Below, piece by piece: positions 39,401 to 47,521 of a DNA stretch of 64,000 bases. The notes under the pieces were generated by a model that saw only the letters and a list, made by a program, of their open reading frames with translations, did no database searches and was not told the DNA's origin. The first letter of the stretch is position 1, and each line of letters starts with the position of its first letter. The DNA comes from Zelonia costaricensis (lineage: Eukaryota > Euglenozoa > Kinetoplastea > Trypanosomatida > Trypanosomatidae): NCBI GenBank assembly GCA_030849075.1, contig JASAOO010003562.1, positions 120,238 to 184,237 on the forward strand. Direction: 5' to 3'. The position numbers and the translations under genes are program-made.

Positions 39401-40013
39401 GCATAATGCCCTCCACCCCGCCCCTCTCCGTCGTGGCCACCGCGCAGAGGGCGCCGATGGGGTAGTCGAGGGTATCGAAGGAGCTGCACCGCACGAGGCT
39501 GTGGAAGTCGCGCACGAAGCCGCGGTGCCACGTTGGGCATGCCCGCTCCAGCAGCATCGCGATGGTGCCCGTGGAGGGAGGGGACGCAGCGGCGGCGGCG
39601 GCCGACGGCGACGCCATGGCGGGCCGCAAGGGGAGTGCGAGGGAGCCGTCGCGGCGGCTGCGCCCCTTTTCGATGACATCGGCCAGTGCGCGATCGAGCT
39701 GCTCGCCGTAGGCGAGGTCGATGGGGGCGGCGTTGCGCAGCAGGCGGCGCGTGTGCCGGGCCACCTGCGACAGGGCCGCATCTCGCACACAGTCGGTCCG
39801 CATCAGTCGCACCCCAAACCTCGGGCACACCACGGGGTCGCTGCGGTCGCCGGTGCGGGAGTAGAGCGGGCCGCCGACGTAGACGCTGTGTGGGCGCAGG
39901 ATGTTAATGAGGTCGAGGCCATTGCGGGCGCAGATGGCGTCGGCCGCCGCGCTGCTCTCGACCACGACGACCGGCCGGGCATAGCGCTGCTGCACCCAGT
40001 CCTCGAAGCTCAT
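33444..40013 (-). CDS. TRAPPC8: TRAPP complex subunit TRAPPC8 (Trs85-like)
   Basis: A 2189-residue subunit of TRAPPIII, the complex that activates Rab1/Ypt1 in early secretory and autophagy traffic. The N-terminus carries the family's leading block: VVVVESSAAADAICARNGL, then INILRPHSVYV. TWHRGFVRDFHSLV and SFDTLDYPIGAL follow near residues 158-190, and YYLILHDN plus LYGTNYCALVKVNS near 240-275. A long helical, TPR-like part with many Leu/Tyr-rich repeats follows (about 380-780). Beta-rich, Ig-like segments come next (LVLSFVMENTVGCPVEATEL). The last 500 or so residues are Ser/Ala/Gly/Pro-rich and disordered. It is much longer than human TRAPPC8 (about 1435) because of inserts and this tail. 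An in-frame GTG lies two codons upstream, but the ATG at 40011-40013 is the natural start; CACCAG 10 nt above is a possible splice acceptor. Confidence 0.88.
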   Translation of the reverse strand: MSFEDWVQQRYARPVVVVESSAAADAICARNGLDLINILRPHSVYVGGPLYSRTGDRSDPVVCPRFGVRLMRTDCVRDAALSQVARHTRRLLRNAAPIDLAYGEQLDRALADVIEKGRSRRDGSLALPLRPAMASPSAAAAAASPPSTGTIAMLLERACPTWHRGFVRDFHSLVRCSSFDTLDYPIGALCAVATTERGGVEGIMQIFRAQARRIQELRTSLPGMDTELHQYYLILHDNTSPHSPSLSTARQVLTAVQQLYGTNYCALVKVNSVVDPRAVKSLDPSLWIDASPAVMDVPSAQAVQRAAAESAGAARASASTSDVAAGAAAAAVAGGGNGARTAATLSFRAVHSTCGTWPNSNAAILTGCYMSPEDVAEVHNVMAYYLSQSLFKFVERRLRMLDVSVQDRRTTTLGKMAAWFKGKDEGRPRAAEIAYPASGTDSSVMPTYMAHSLEMQMRHCGDLSLVLHDVEGAMGYYRMCVEELVETLPQRPFNRPLIAACQEGIGVAQLLQRRLAPQSLTPWYTGATSATQRLSSHTNRWEVACNDYLAAGTQTYAVRTAFLLYEYSRTRTPPLLDRCRAILTHLQRSGILQRQNLLNGVVSDMLAGIAVFHNPPYPAGLSVAPSIPRDYPVYLSLRRFAQRLQQAGALFRADNSLEQALRCYLRVLELFRVMDPQETWKGLVEHLYLTAGQLYSQLGQDVRGIALTSAAVTQGTPLYRDPATARQAFEAFWALQKNVLTGMGYALCPHMPMPRIVRDSFHVDRNYYGTDTATDEAARRMSEAAAETEWHGMERQLRKRYTDTVLAAHPRHRFPAFHGTGKESGGAGGAGSGAAAASSSPSPPLRHYTIARAEPLVLSFVMENTVGCPVEATELTLLYLAYASPEQLWKSSTTQTVRLEPGARQQVSLSFDPVAEGEYAIIGLCWSLMEQEGYYYFATRESRPGCLESVYEYAIEHPMPTLEAPENIHVTVTPSKACVTATLHPELPEHLYDGEYFHTALVVHNTSAHQDAAHVVLQRSAAASHLLYFDDFGHERNLVADSPLVLAEHLKAQETRRFAVTVRAQHRRGDTATQSSPNYVLLLLGYLPGTAGPTSEVPAPLPLPLPSVTSAPDVESGTAPSSAPESALASVSASPTTTLHGVFHSPTSAGVPRTLHGHAVAVRLHRLLRRCEVQPVVAMHSTVLPPLNASMRTAVVLTVKNICPAVSRVAASAGSGGVAGSLVDETVEVVQAVSVSGSKVGVGSPTYAPVRVARVLVVHSPRWAVQCDGTEELFADRAMQCLLAHGDSLTLPLLVKRRPRAADGGVDTTVRHVFLRDGTASAAASPYRDTTCVPLASALPSPTRCAAVEAQIGVAVAKSGRDLFFLQTSGLGPGRVGARPATEDGSGGGLAFYADKAGQQKEVPKTAEQRRRAEVEEERRLCGGPSEQYTPLAVAVTWVREEGGGAGSGMRHGQVFLFVDPIEHVYQTLAQQQQRQAEQEAAVAASPRAAGAGTGVSVEQLQQELCEAMLVRYGSLKPWQGAVVAHVHVPPTVTAPSSGGGSGNGGGAVAARVPVTLRCLSLAPVPVLVTAEALPPHANASLPSYRGPTALERLSSDGGVSPTRSSAASPLRLPSPDAVAAAAASRASDVPVLFVGKTVHTFLLMPSDEHELHFTALALRPGLVDCQRIAITAAPICYLHGAPGSDATAAVAEGADEERGPALGSSAAPLMFTGMTMPSLTRALMRSAATPTSASVTTRVLRSARRLLERDRLVDDDDGGAGELDGPVPRGLAVCGGVGGGAAALLDRTGLQAAEMVRLLAPLGPAGGASAAQVMPPTTPALTHVVVAASEQSAAAAQLPGTRAALPLRGAEPARKFFRQLENFEAELRRTSAANPSEPHALQYVYRPAVKAASGAGGGGGGVGTASTTGYRTENTSFAMSTSATAAAQSWSAGAPMAAPPSPGLPPTPPLLPSTAAAGARMEEESVPCLPSVTPPAGSPTPLVVAHGSGGAAGVGSGSRTSLPSSVTSRRRDTASRPLLVADLAAVHGSVSSATASPGQLPCDEGADGDDSDGGGPASPLHLPAVAFQGRTAAAPVDISELNTPLSAGAPLVEDGPQRGHGTAGTERDDDGDEEVAVVTDTVEYVAAPGDSDSLCVTSTNTQSGGVSPLHRLRSDDIVFSTAEAEARADATGQSGGVGGAEQSALNER

Positions 40014-41346
40014 GGCCACTGCTGGTGGATGAGGCGAGGCGGGGGGGGGGAGTAGAGAGGTGTGGAATACGTGGCAGCTTGACAGAGGGGAGGCGAGCGT
40101 CAGGAGGGAATTACGCGATCATGCAGTGTTTCGGCGATATCGTGAACGCAGGAAGGGCAGACACCAAACCGAGGGAGGAGGAGGAGGAGAGCAGTCACGC
40201 GCCTCTGCGCGCAGACGCCACAAACACCGGCACACCACAGGCCGTCTGTGGAGTTCGCAATAAGGAAAAGAGGCTCGAAGGGGAGGAATCGAAAGGGAAG
40301 AGTTCTGGGGGGGGGTAGGAGGCGGTGCGGCGCGCGGTGGCCGCAGCACACGCCCGTGTGTTTTGGTGAGCTACGGTGCACGTGGTGCAGGAGGTGGAGA
40401 CGAAGACTGCAAAGCCGCAGCCGCGGCTGCGAATGGGGCACAGAGGCGTCACCGCGTTGAGTCCTCGAGCGCTGCCGGCTTCTAAGTGCCGTGAACGTCT
40501 ATGTGTGTGTGCGTGTGTGCCGCTTGTTCCGATAGGCGCAAGCGTAAGGGGTCGGGGGTTTGGGGGGGGGTAGAAGCAGTCGAGGTGGCACAGTGGACAC
40601 GACGATGACGATGCCAACGCCAAACGCCGCACAGCTTGTGTGAGGGCCCCCCCCAGCGGGCGGTGATGTGTTGAACCAAATGACGGCGCGTGCGCGTGTG
40701 TGCGAGTGAAGGCGGCGGAGTGGACAGAGGAGTAGCAGACAGAAGGGCAGCGCCGTGTGGTGGAGTGCAAAGCGCTGCTGTGCGGACCGCAGCGCTGCGC
40801 GGTGACGCGTCTGGACGCTCTCCACGGTCGCCAGTCCTCGCGCGTGGGTTTGTATGCAGGCGGACTTCATCGCCTACGCTAGATGAGTGATCCTTCAAGA
40901 ACCCCTACACACGCACACACACGCAGGGTGGGGGTGCTGGAGATTGTGAAGGAGCTGCTGAAGCCCTCACCGCACGGACGCACGAGGGGGGAGGAGGCAG
41001 CGCCGGCGGCAGCACGACCGCAACTACCGTGCCCTCTCGAGGCTCGCTCACGTCTGCGTGGCAGGTCGGCATGCGCCAAAGCAGCGTACATACACTGTTT
41101 CACCCATGCGGTGCTGCGCATCGCCCGTGTGCTGCTGGTGTTATTGTTGTTCAGGAACGTGTTTCTCGTCTGAGGGCATCGGCCTTTCCACCGTTGAGCA
41201 ATGCACATGTTGCGTGACAAGAGCATGCGCGTGCGTCTTGTGTGCGTGCCAAGACATCACGCCAGCAAGCCCAGCTAAGCATGGTAGCGGACGGTCTCCC
41301 TTTTTTATTGTTCTGCGTGCACTCCTCGATGCCGTGAGTGCATACA

Positions 41347-41350
<4 letters not shown>

Positions 41351-41412
<62 letters not shown>
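41351..41412. repeat. (CA)31 microsatellite
   Basis: An uninterrupted CA dinucleotide run of about 62 bp, the longest in the window. On the transcribed minus strand it is (TG)n. Confidence 0.95.
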
Positions 41413-41420
<8 letters not shown>

Positions 41421-43884
41421 CACGCGCAGATGCACTACCCAGACTCTGTCAAAGGAGTGGGGAAGGACCACGGGCGGCGGGGGGGGAGCCGCGTGCAAGG
41501 AGACGAGAATGCACGCCTGCATCCTGGATGGGGCAAGGGAGGTGGAAGGGAGTTGAGGAGACACGCACCGGGTGAGGCTGGGGGGCACAGCGAGTCGAAG
41601 AGAAGGACGTTGTGGAGCATAGATAAGAAGATGCGAGGTGGGGGGAGGAGAAGTGCGGTACGCGCGTACACACACACAAACACAAACACACACAGAAACA
41701 GACAGCCAGATCGCAAGGGAATTCGAGGGGAGGAAACAGAGAGGCGGCAGACACACCAACACGAACACACACACACGCACGCACACAGACATGGCCAGAG
41801 ACAGAAGCAACTGTGTTCAAGTTCACCGGAAAACAAAACAAAACAAAAGCGGACGACGAAGAGCGCGATGAGGGTTGGGCGGGAAAAAAAGGGTGTGCGT
41901 GCGTGTGTGTTTGTGTGTGGGTGTGGTGTGTGGGGTGGGGAGACACACCAACCCAGGAGATCGAGCAGAGTCGCGGCCAAACAGAGGGGAGGCGGAAACA
42001 CGCAGCGACTCAATCGCAAACGAAAGAAAAAGGAAAGAAAAAAACAGACCAATACAGAGCGAGCGAAAAGAAAAAAAACAAAGGGCAAAGGGTCAACCTT
42101 GAGACCAACGCAAACACTTGTGTGTGCGACCACGCGCACATACACACACGCACCACAATCGAGCACCTCCTCACCTTCTCAAACACGCACACACACACAC
42201 ACACAGACACACACACACACAGACACACGCAGGAGAAAAGTGAAGGGCAAAGACAAGAACCGCTAAAAAAGAAAGGAGAGGAGCGACAGGGTCAGAGGGA
42301 GGCGGAGGGGGGAGGAGGAGGAGGAGGAGGAGGGGAAAGACGGAGTCCTTCACACACACATACATATATATGTATAGAGCTGCACAAAGGCACACGGGCA
42401 CAGCACGCAAGCAGTGCGCCCTCCCCCATCCTCTCTCTCGTACTGCACCGCTCACACGCGCGGATCTACGTGACGCGTCGAGCGTCACCGAAGAACACAC
42501 CCAGGCGCGCTCGCACGGCATCTCGCATGGTTTCCTTTCGTTTTTTTTTTGTTTTACTCGGTGTTCTGCTCGGTGACTAGCCAGACGGCACTCTCCATCC
42601 ACATCGGGTGATGTGCGGAGTGTTTGGGGGCAGAACGTGTGCGTGTGTGCGCGTTGCGGTGGAGTGCACGTGCATGTGTCCGTGTGTGTATTGCGGGGGA
42701 GCATGCCTGGGCAGCCGTCCGGCGCTTTGCGTCGCCAGAGACGCTGGCCACGGCACTCCGCCACCCTCCACACTAGAGCCTGGTGAGGAGACACGCAAGA
42801 CAACCAAACAGTGCAGGGAGCCGTGAAGAGGAAGCAAAAAAGGAAGAAAGGGACTGCGTGACACATGCCGGGAAGAGAAGAGAGTACACCCCCCCCACAT
42901 ACACACACAAAAGAAAACGGAAACAAGACGCGGGGGTGTAGCAGCGGTGGTCACCTGCGAGCTGAGACGATGGGAGGGGAGGGGGGAAAAGCACAAGTCA
43001 TCGAGAGTAGGACAAACACACACACACATACACACAGAGTGAGAGACAGCGGAGATATCGTAGGGGGGGGGAGGTGGACGGAGGTGGGGAATACGAGCCG
43101 CCGTCGAGGGCAGCAACAACGCCGTGAGCGCCGCCAAAGCAACAACAAGCAGCAAGGGAGGGGAGGGGAGGGGGGGGGGGGGGAAACACACACACACAGA
43201 AGATGCCCAAGAGAGTGCGTATGTCAGAGGAGGAGGAGGAGCAAAGCCCAAACCGCTGGAGGGGGAGGGTGGGGCGGAGGTTATGCGGTGAGTGGGGGAC
43301 TGTTGGTCGCGAGGGCGACGGCGGGAAGAGGCCGACAAGGAAGGGGGAGCGGGACGTGTACAGCGCAGGCGGAGCTCTACCCTGCCTCCTCGCCTCCGCC
43401 GCCCCCCCGTCCCCTCGTTCGACAATGTGCAGTAACGCACCCATCTACGTGAGCTTACTCGAAGGAAACACATACACACACACACACTCAACGCAAGCGA
43501 AAACAGAGGATGCCGATCTGCCAAAAGGCTGCAGAGCAACACGGCCGCCGCAGTGTGGACGTTCAAGAGGGAGAGGAGATGGAGGGATGCGAGGTGGTGA
43601 TGATGCTGATGCGGGTGCGGAACGCACAGGACGCCGCGGTGCGTGCAGCACGTCACGACAGCCCACCCTCAAACCACCAACACCGCCGCCGACGTCCTAG
43701 GTCGGACGCCCCCCTACCCGATGCATGTCGAGTAGGGGGAAGAGAGAGCGGGGGGAGGGGCAAGGGATGTGTGAAGGAAACAAAAGGGAGAAGTGTACAT
43801 GGTGGACTTACATCACGGCGCACAGGTGACCAGGAAAGAGAAGAAGGAAACGAACACAAGAGAAGGGACTGCGAATGTGTATGC

Positions 43885-43887
<3 letters not shown>

Positions 43888-43923
<36 letters not shown>
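43888..43923. repeat. (GT)18 microsatellite
   Basis: An uninterrupted GT run of about 36 bp. It has the opposite polarity to the CA runs at 43991-44013 and 44166-44195, so they can base-pair in single-stranded RNA. Confidence 0.93.
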
Positions 43924-43927
<4 letters not shown>

Positions 43928-43990
43928 GGTGTACGTGTGGAGAGAGAAAAAAGGAAGCAGAGAGCAAGACGTGAGAGCGTATTCACGGAG

Positions 43991-44013
43991 CACACACACA
44001 CACACACACACAC
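43991..44013. repeat. (CA)n microsatellite
   Basis: A CA run of about 23 bp between the (GT)18 run and the hairpin at 44128-44154. Confidence 0.9.
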
Positions 44014-44127
44014 AGACACAAAGACACACCATACAACGGGACACAACAGAACATCAGAACATGAAGGGAGGGGAGGGGGAAGGAATGCCAGCACAGACTG
44101 GGGGAAAAGAAGAGCACACACGAAGGA

Positions 44128-44154
44128 GCGCCACCACCACAACAGTGGTGGCGC
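44128..44154. repeat. Perfect 10-bp inverted repeat (hairpin)
   Basis: GCGCCACCAC at 44128-44137 and its exact reverse complement GTGGTGGCGC at 44145-44154 are separated by a 7-nt loop. The repeat lies about 375 nt downstream of the CK1-like stop codon on the transcript, so it would be a stem-loop in that 3' UTR. Confidence 0.85.
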
Positions 44155-44162
44155 ACGACCAA

Positions 44163-44165
<3 letters not shown>

Positions 44166-44195
<30 letters not shown>
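44166..44195. repeat. (CA)15 microsatellite
   Basis: A CA run of about 30 bp next to the hairpin, complementary in polarity to the (GT)18 run 240 bp away. Confidence 0.93.
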
Positions 44196-44200
<5 letters not shown>

Positions 44201-44529
44201 ATACGAGCACACACAGTCGCAAACTTCAAACCAGAAAGGGGGAGCTGCACCACGTCAAGCACGTGCGAGCCTATATATATATATTTATACTAGGGTTCTC
44301 CATGTACTGAATCTGAAGGTGGTGAGGGAAGGCGCAGCCGGAGAAGCGAGTGCGGGACAAGCTGGCCTCCCACATGGACTCCACCATCAGGAGAAACACA
44401 CACGCACCGACTCACCCACGCCCCCCCCCACACACACAAACACACACGCCTGAGAGATGCACATGTACGCACTTTTGCGAGAGGGAGTGCTGGAAAACAA
44501 CGGCAAAGAGGAAGGACCCGCAAGGGAGC

Positions 44530-46071
44530 CTACGCACGCACTCGACTCGGCTGTGGCGGGTTGGAGAAAAGCGGCCGCTTGCTGCCCCCCGCGCTGCTCT
44601 TCTCACGCGAGGTCGAGGCGTTGGCCGAGTTGGAGACGTCCTCGACGCGCAGCTCGCCGTTGCCGGACATGATCGTGGACGACGGCTGGATGGCGGCCCG
44701 CTGCTGCTGGCGTGTGTGCTCGAGCCCCTTATCGACCTCCAGCTGCCGCTTGCAGAACCAGTCGAAGCACCAGTCGTACGGCCCGCGCTTTGGGTCCACG
44801 TCCTCGGGTGTGGGTGTGGGTGTGACCTGCGCCGCGACGGTGCTGGGCGACTGCATCAGCTGACTACGATGGCTGTTCACCGTGGACTCGCTGACGACGC
44901 TGAGCAGACGCGAGCCGGTCGCCGAGGGCGCCTCGCCGATGCCGTTGGAGGGGGCGGTGAGTGGGTTGGCGGGGTCGACAGCGTTGCGGGTGCTGTTGGC
45001 GAGGTCGCCGCTCATGCTGGTTGGCACCGGCAGCGTCAAGCCGAGCCGCTTGCCCAGGCCACGGAAAATGCGGCGCAGGTAGTCGTAGTCGGGCTTCTGC
45101 GTAAAGGTGAGGGCGCGGCAGTACTGGCAGTACTTGAGGAACTCCTTGGGCATCCCCTTGCACAGCTCCTCCAGCGGCGTCGCGATCTTCGTCTCGCCGA
45201 TCTTGATGGTCTTGAGCTGCTGGTCCTTCGCCTGGATGCCCTGCCACGGCAGGCTGCCGCGCAGGAAGTAGATGAAGAGGAACCCGATCGACTCGAGGTC
45301 GTCACGGCGACTCTGCTCGTAGCCGCGGTGCACATTGGCGCTGCAGTACCGCGCCGTGCCCGTCAGCGGGCGGCCCTCGGCGAATGGAATGTGGCTGTTC
45401 TTCTTCACCTCCCAGTACAGCTTGGAGAGACCGTAGTCGATGATGTACAAGATGTGCGCCTTGGAGCCGCAGCCGAGCACGAAGTTCTCTGGCTTGATGT
45501 CGCGGTGCACGAAGCCCTTCTCGTGGAAGTACTGGATGCGGTGCAGCAGCTGGTCGGCGATCATGAGCACCGTCTTGAGGGAGAAGCGGCGGTGGCAGTA
45601 GTTGAAGACGTCCTCGAGCGACGGTCCGCACATCTCCATCACCATGATGTTGTAGTCGCCCTCGCTGTCGAAGTAGTAGATCTGGGGGATGCCCACGACA
45701 ACGCTGGCCTCGATCGACTTGCGGTGCAGCTGCGCAAACGCGCTGGCACTCTTGGGCAGCGTGCTGCCATCCTGCGCGTCGACCATGCCGGTGCTACCCT
45801 CCATGAAGAGCTGCTTCGGGTTGATCTCGTTCTGGCCGACAGGGGGCTGGTGCAGCACCCGGTACACCTTGCTCTCATAGGAGAGCTGCGGGTAGCGCGC
45901 CTTCTTGCGCTCCAGCTTCACGGCGACGATGCGGTGACTCTGCTTGTCGTAGCCCTCGAAGATGTCGCCGAAGGAGCCGTTGCCCAGGCGGTGGCTGAGC
46001 AGAAAGCGGCCGGACCCAAAGGGCACCTCTTTGCCTGTGGGCTGGTACGGCTCTGATGCGGCGGCGGACAT
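44530..46071 (-). CDS. Casein kinase 1 family protein kinase with N-lobe insert
   Basis: A 513-residue CK1-group Ser/Thr kinase. The motifs are LGNGSFGDIF at residues 29-38, ATP lysine in VAVK (Lys52), IPQIYYF at 128-134, the catalytic loop VHRDIKPEN at 188-196, IDYGLSK at 211-217 (CK1s usually read DFG here), then LTGTARYCSANVHRG and the R-rich DDLESIGF region, so it is predicted to be active. About 45 residues (roughly 78-122) are inserted between VYRVL and the IPQIYYF strand; in typical CK1s these elements are nearly adjacent. The tail after about residue 330 is Ser/Pro-rich, with a conserved-looking YDWCFDWFCKRQLEVD segment near 430-447. CK1s phosphorylate acidic or primed sites in many pathways. 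This one does not look like the short, highly conserved CK1.2-type enzyme because of the insert and tail. The start is the ATG at 46069-46071. Confidence 0.88.
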   Translation of the reverse strand: MSAAASEPYQPTGKEVPFGSGRFLLSHRLGNGSFGDIFEGYDKQSHRIVAVKLERKKARYPQLSYESKVYRVLHQPPVGQNEINPKQLFMEGSTGMVDAQDGSTLPKSASAFAQLHRKSIEASVVVGIPQIYYFDSEGDYNIMVMEMCGPSLEDVFNYCHRRFSLKTVLMIADQLLHRIQYFHEKGFVHRDIKPENFVLGCGSKAHILYIIDYGLSKLYWEVKKNSHIPFAEGRPLTGTARYCSANVHRGYEQSRRDDLESIGFLFIYFLRGSLPWQGIQAKDQQLKTIKIGETKIATPLEELCKGMPKEFLKYCQYCRALTFTQKPDYDYLRRIFRGLGKRLGLTLPVPTSMSGDLANSTRNAVDPANPLTAPSNGIGEAPSATGSRLLSVVSESTVNSHRSQLMQSPSTVAAQVTPTPTPEDVDPKRGPYDWCFDWFCKRQLEVDKGLEHTRQQQRAAIQPSSTIMSGNGELRVEDVSNSANASTSREKSSAGGSKRPLFSNPPQPSRVRA

Positions 46072-47521
46072 GACGGCCGTGGTCTCCTCGTGGATCGGCT
46101 GCTCTGGGTGCGAGGTTGCTGCGTGTGTGTGTGTGTGTGGAGGGGAGAGTAACGAGAGGTCGCTTGTCGATCTGCGTATGCGCTGCTATACAATCACACC
46201 GTGCCCGCGTGAGGAGGTAGGAGAGCGCGCGAGTTGGGTGAGGGCCGGGAGGGTGGAGCGGTGAAGGTGGTGGCGGCGTGCGATGGCGCGTGTGGGGGAG
46301 ACAAGAAGAGGCAATAACGTGTTTGTTGTGTGTACGTGGTGGAGACGGTGGGTGGGGGGGGTAAGCGGCTGGTGGTGACACGGAGGAGCGCAGTGGACGG
46401 AGCTCCTGATACGAGTAAAGAAAAAGGGCGAGGCACACACACACACGGAGAGTGGTGGGGTGGGGTGGGGTGGGGGGGACGTCCACGTTGCGGATGCGAC
46501 TGCGCCACCAAGCCCGGAGTTTGTGCACAACGGTTCGAGGGGAGGGGAGGGGGTGGGGTGTGTGGGGCCAAAGCGGGCGTCCGTGCACGCGCGCAGGTGT
46601 GTGTCGGTCGGTGCGACGGAACGAGAGAGAAGGCGGGGCTCGTGGAGATGCGAGGCGGGGTGGTGGTGGTGGTGGTGGTGAAGAGGAGCGACGGCGGTGT
46701 GGATGAGTGAGGAGATGAAGGGGAGTGGGAGGGGGGGGGGACGGAGGTCTGTACAGTTCGCTGAGAAGGGCACACAAAGGGTAAGACAAGAGACTCACAA
46801 ACGGGGTGGGCAAAGCGGGAGTCGGGTCACGCACGCACGCTTACATGGAGGGGAGAGGGGTGCGGGGGGTTGGGGGTTGGGTTGGGTTGGGGGACGACAA
46901 CTCGCAGGCACACACAGGAACGCACACCGGTACGCACTCGTAAGCGGGAGAGGGAGTGTGTGCGGCGACGGAGGAGGAGTGTGCGAGATCCCAAAAGACA
47001 CGGGGGGGGGAGAGTGAGGGATGACGATGTAGGAGAGAATGCAGGACACGGCCACACGAACGAGGCGCGCGCACGCAATCAATGAGGGAGCGCAGACACG
47101 GACAGCTTCTACTTTGCTTCTAAAGCTTGTGTGTAAGTGTGGGTGTGTGTGCGTGTGTTTGGGTGGAGGGGGTAGGGGGACGGGGGTGACGAGGGCACGT
47201 GTGAGCGTGTGAAAGCGAAGATGGAAGGTATGGCTGGTGTCACGCGTTCGTGGCGGACGTGACGAGGCTGCATTGGCGACGTCACCGGTCAGGCTTCCTC
47301 ATCCACGCGCGTGCAGGGTGCGTGTGGGTACGCTGCCGCGTCGCCGCTCACTACATCGATGTGCAGGTGCTTCCGCGCAACGTTCCCTCCCTTTTTTTTT
47401 TTGCGCTCTTTATGGAGTAAAAGTGAAGTGCCACAACACGGGCGACGAAGGAGGCGAGTCGGCGGCAGTGCGCCGCGGGCGCGGCACGGAGGTCTACACC
47501 GGTGCAGGTGCAGGTGCGGCG
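46072..47521. other. Spacer between the BRCT protein and the CK1-like kinase
   Basis: About 1.45 kb with no supportable gene. Features are a TG run near 46121-46138, a GGT run near 46661-46680, G runs near 46349, 46471 and 46731, and a T10 stretch near 47392-47401. Confidence 0.55.
46119..46149 (-). promoter_or_regulatory. Candidate spliced-leader acceptor for the CK1-like kinase
   Basis: The minus strand shows CTCTCCCCTCC, then a CA run, then CGCAG with the AG at 46120-46119, 48 nt before the ATG. The intervening CA run makes this a weaker match than the other acceptor candidates. Confidence 0.35.

Larger units (their letters stand above)
40014..44529. other. 4.5 kb gene-free stretch rich in microsatellites
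   Basis: The largest gap in the window, between the CK1-like kinase and TRAPPC8. Open frames on both strands translate to His/Thr/Cys/Val repeats or Ser/Pro/Phe low complexity and show no domain. On the transcript (minus) strand it is pyrimidine-rich, with T-rich patches at 41815-42080 and 42540-42555. It holds the longest CA run (41351-41412), further runs of both polarities, and a perfect hairpin at 44128-44154. It is most likely a very long CK1 3' UTR plus a TRAPPC8 5' flank, but it could hide an unrecognised non-coding RNA. Confidence 0.55.

Noticed and set aside
41058..42266. 402-codon plus-strand frame in the 4.5 kb gap
   Set aside because: Largely a translated CA microsatellite (His/Thr repeats) and Lys/Arg-rich low complexity, on the strand opposite to every gene.
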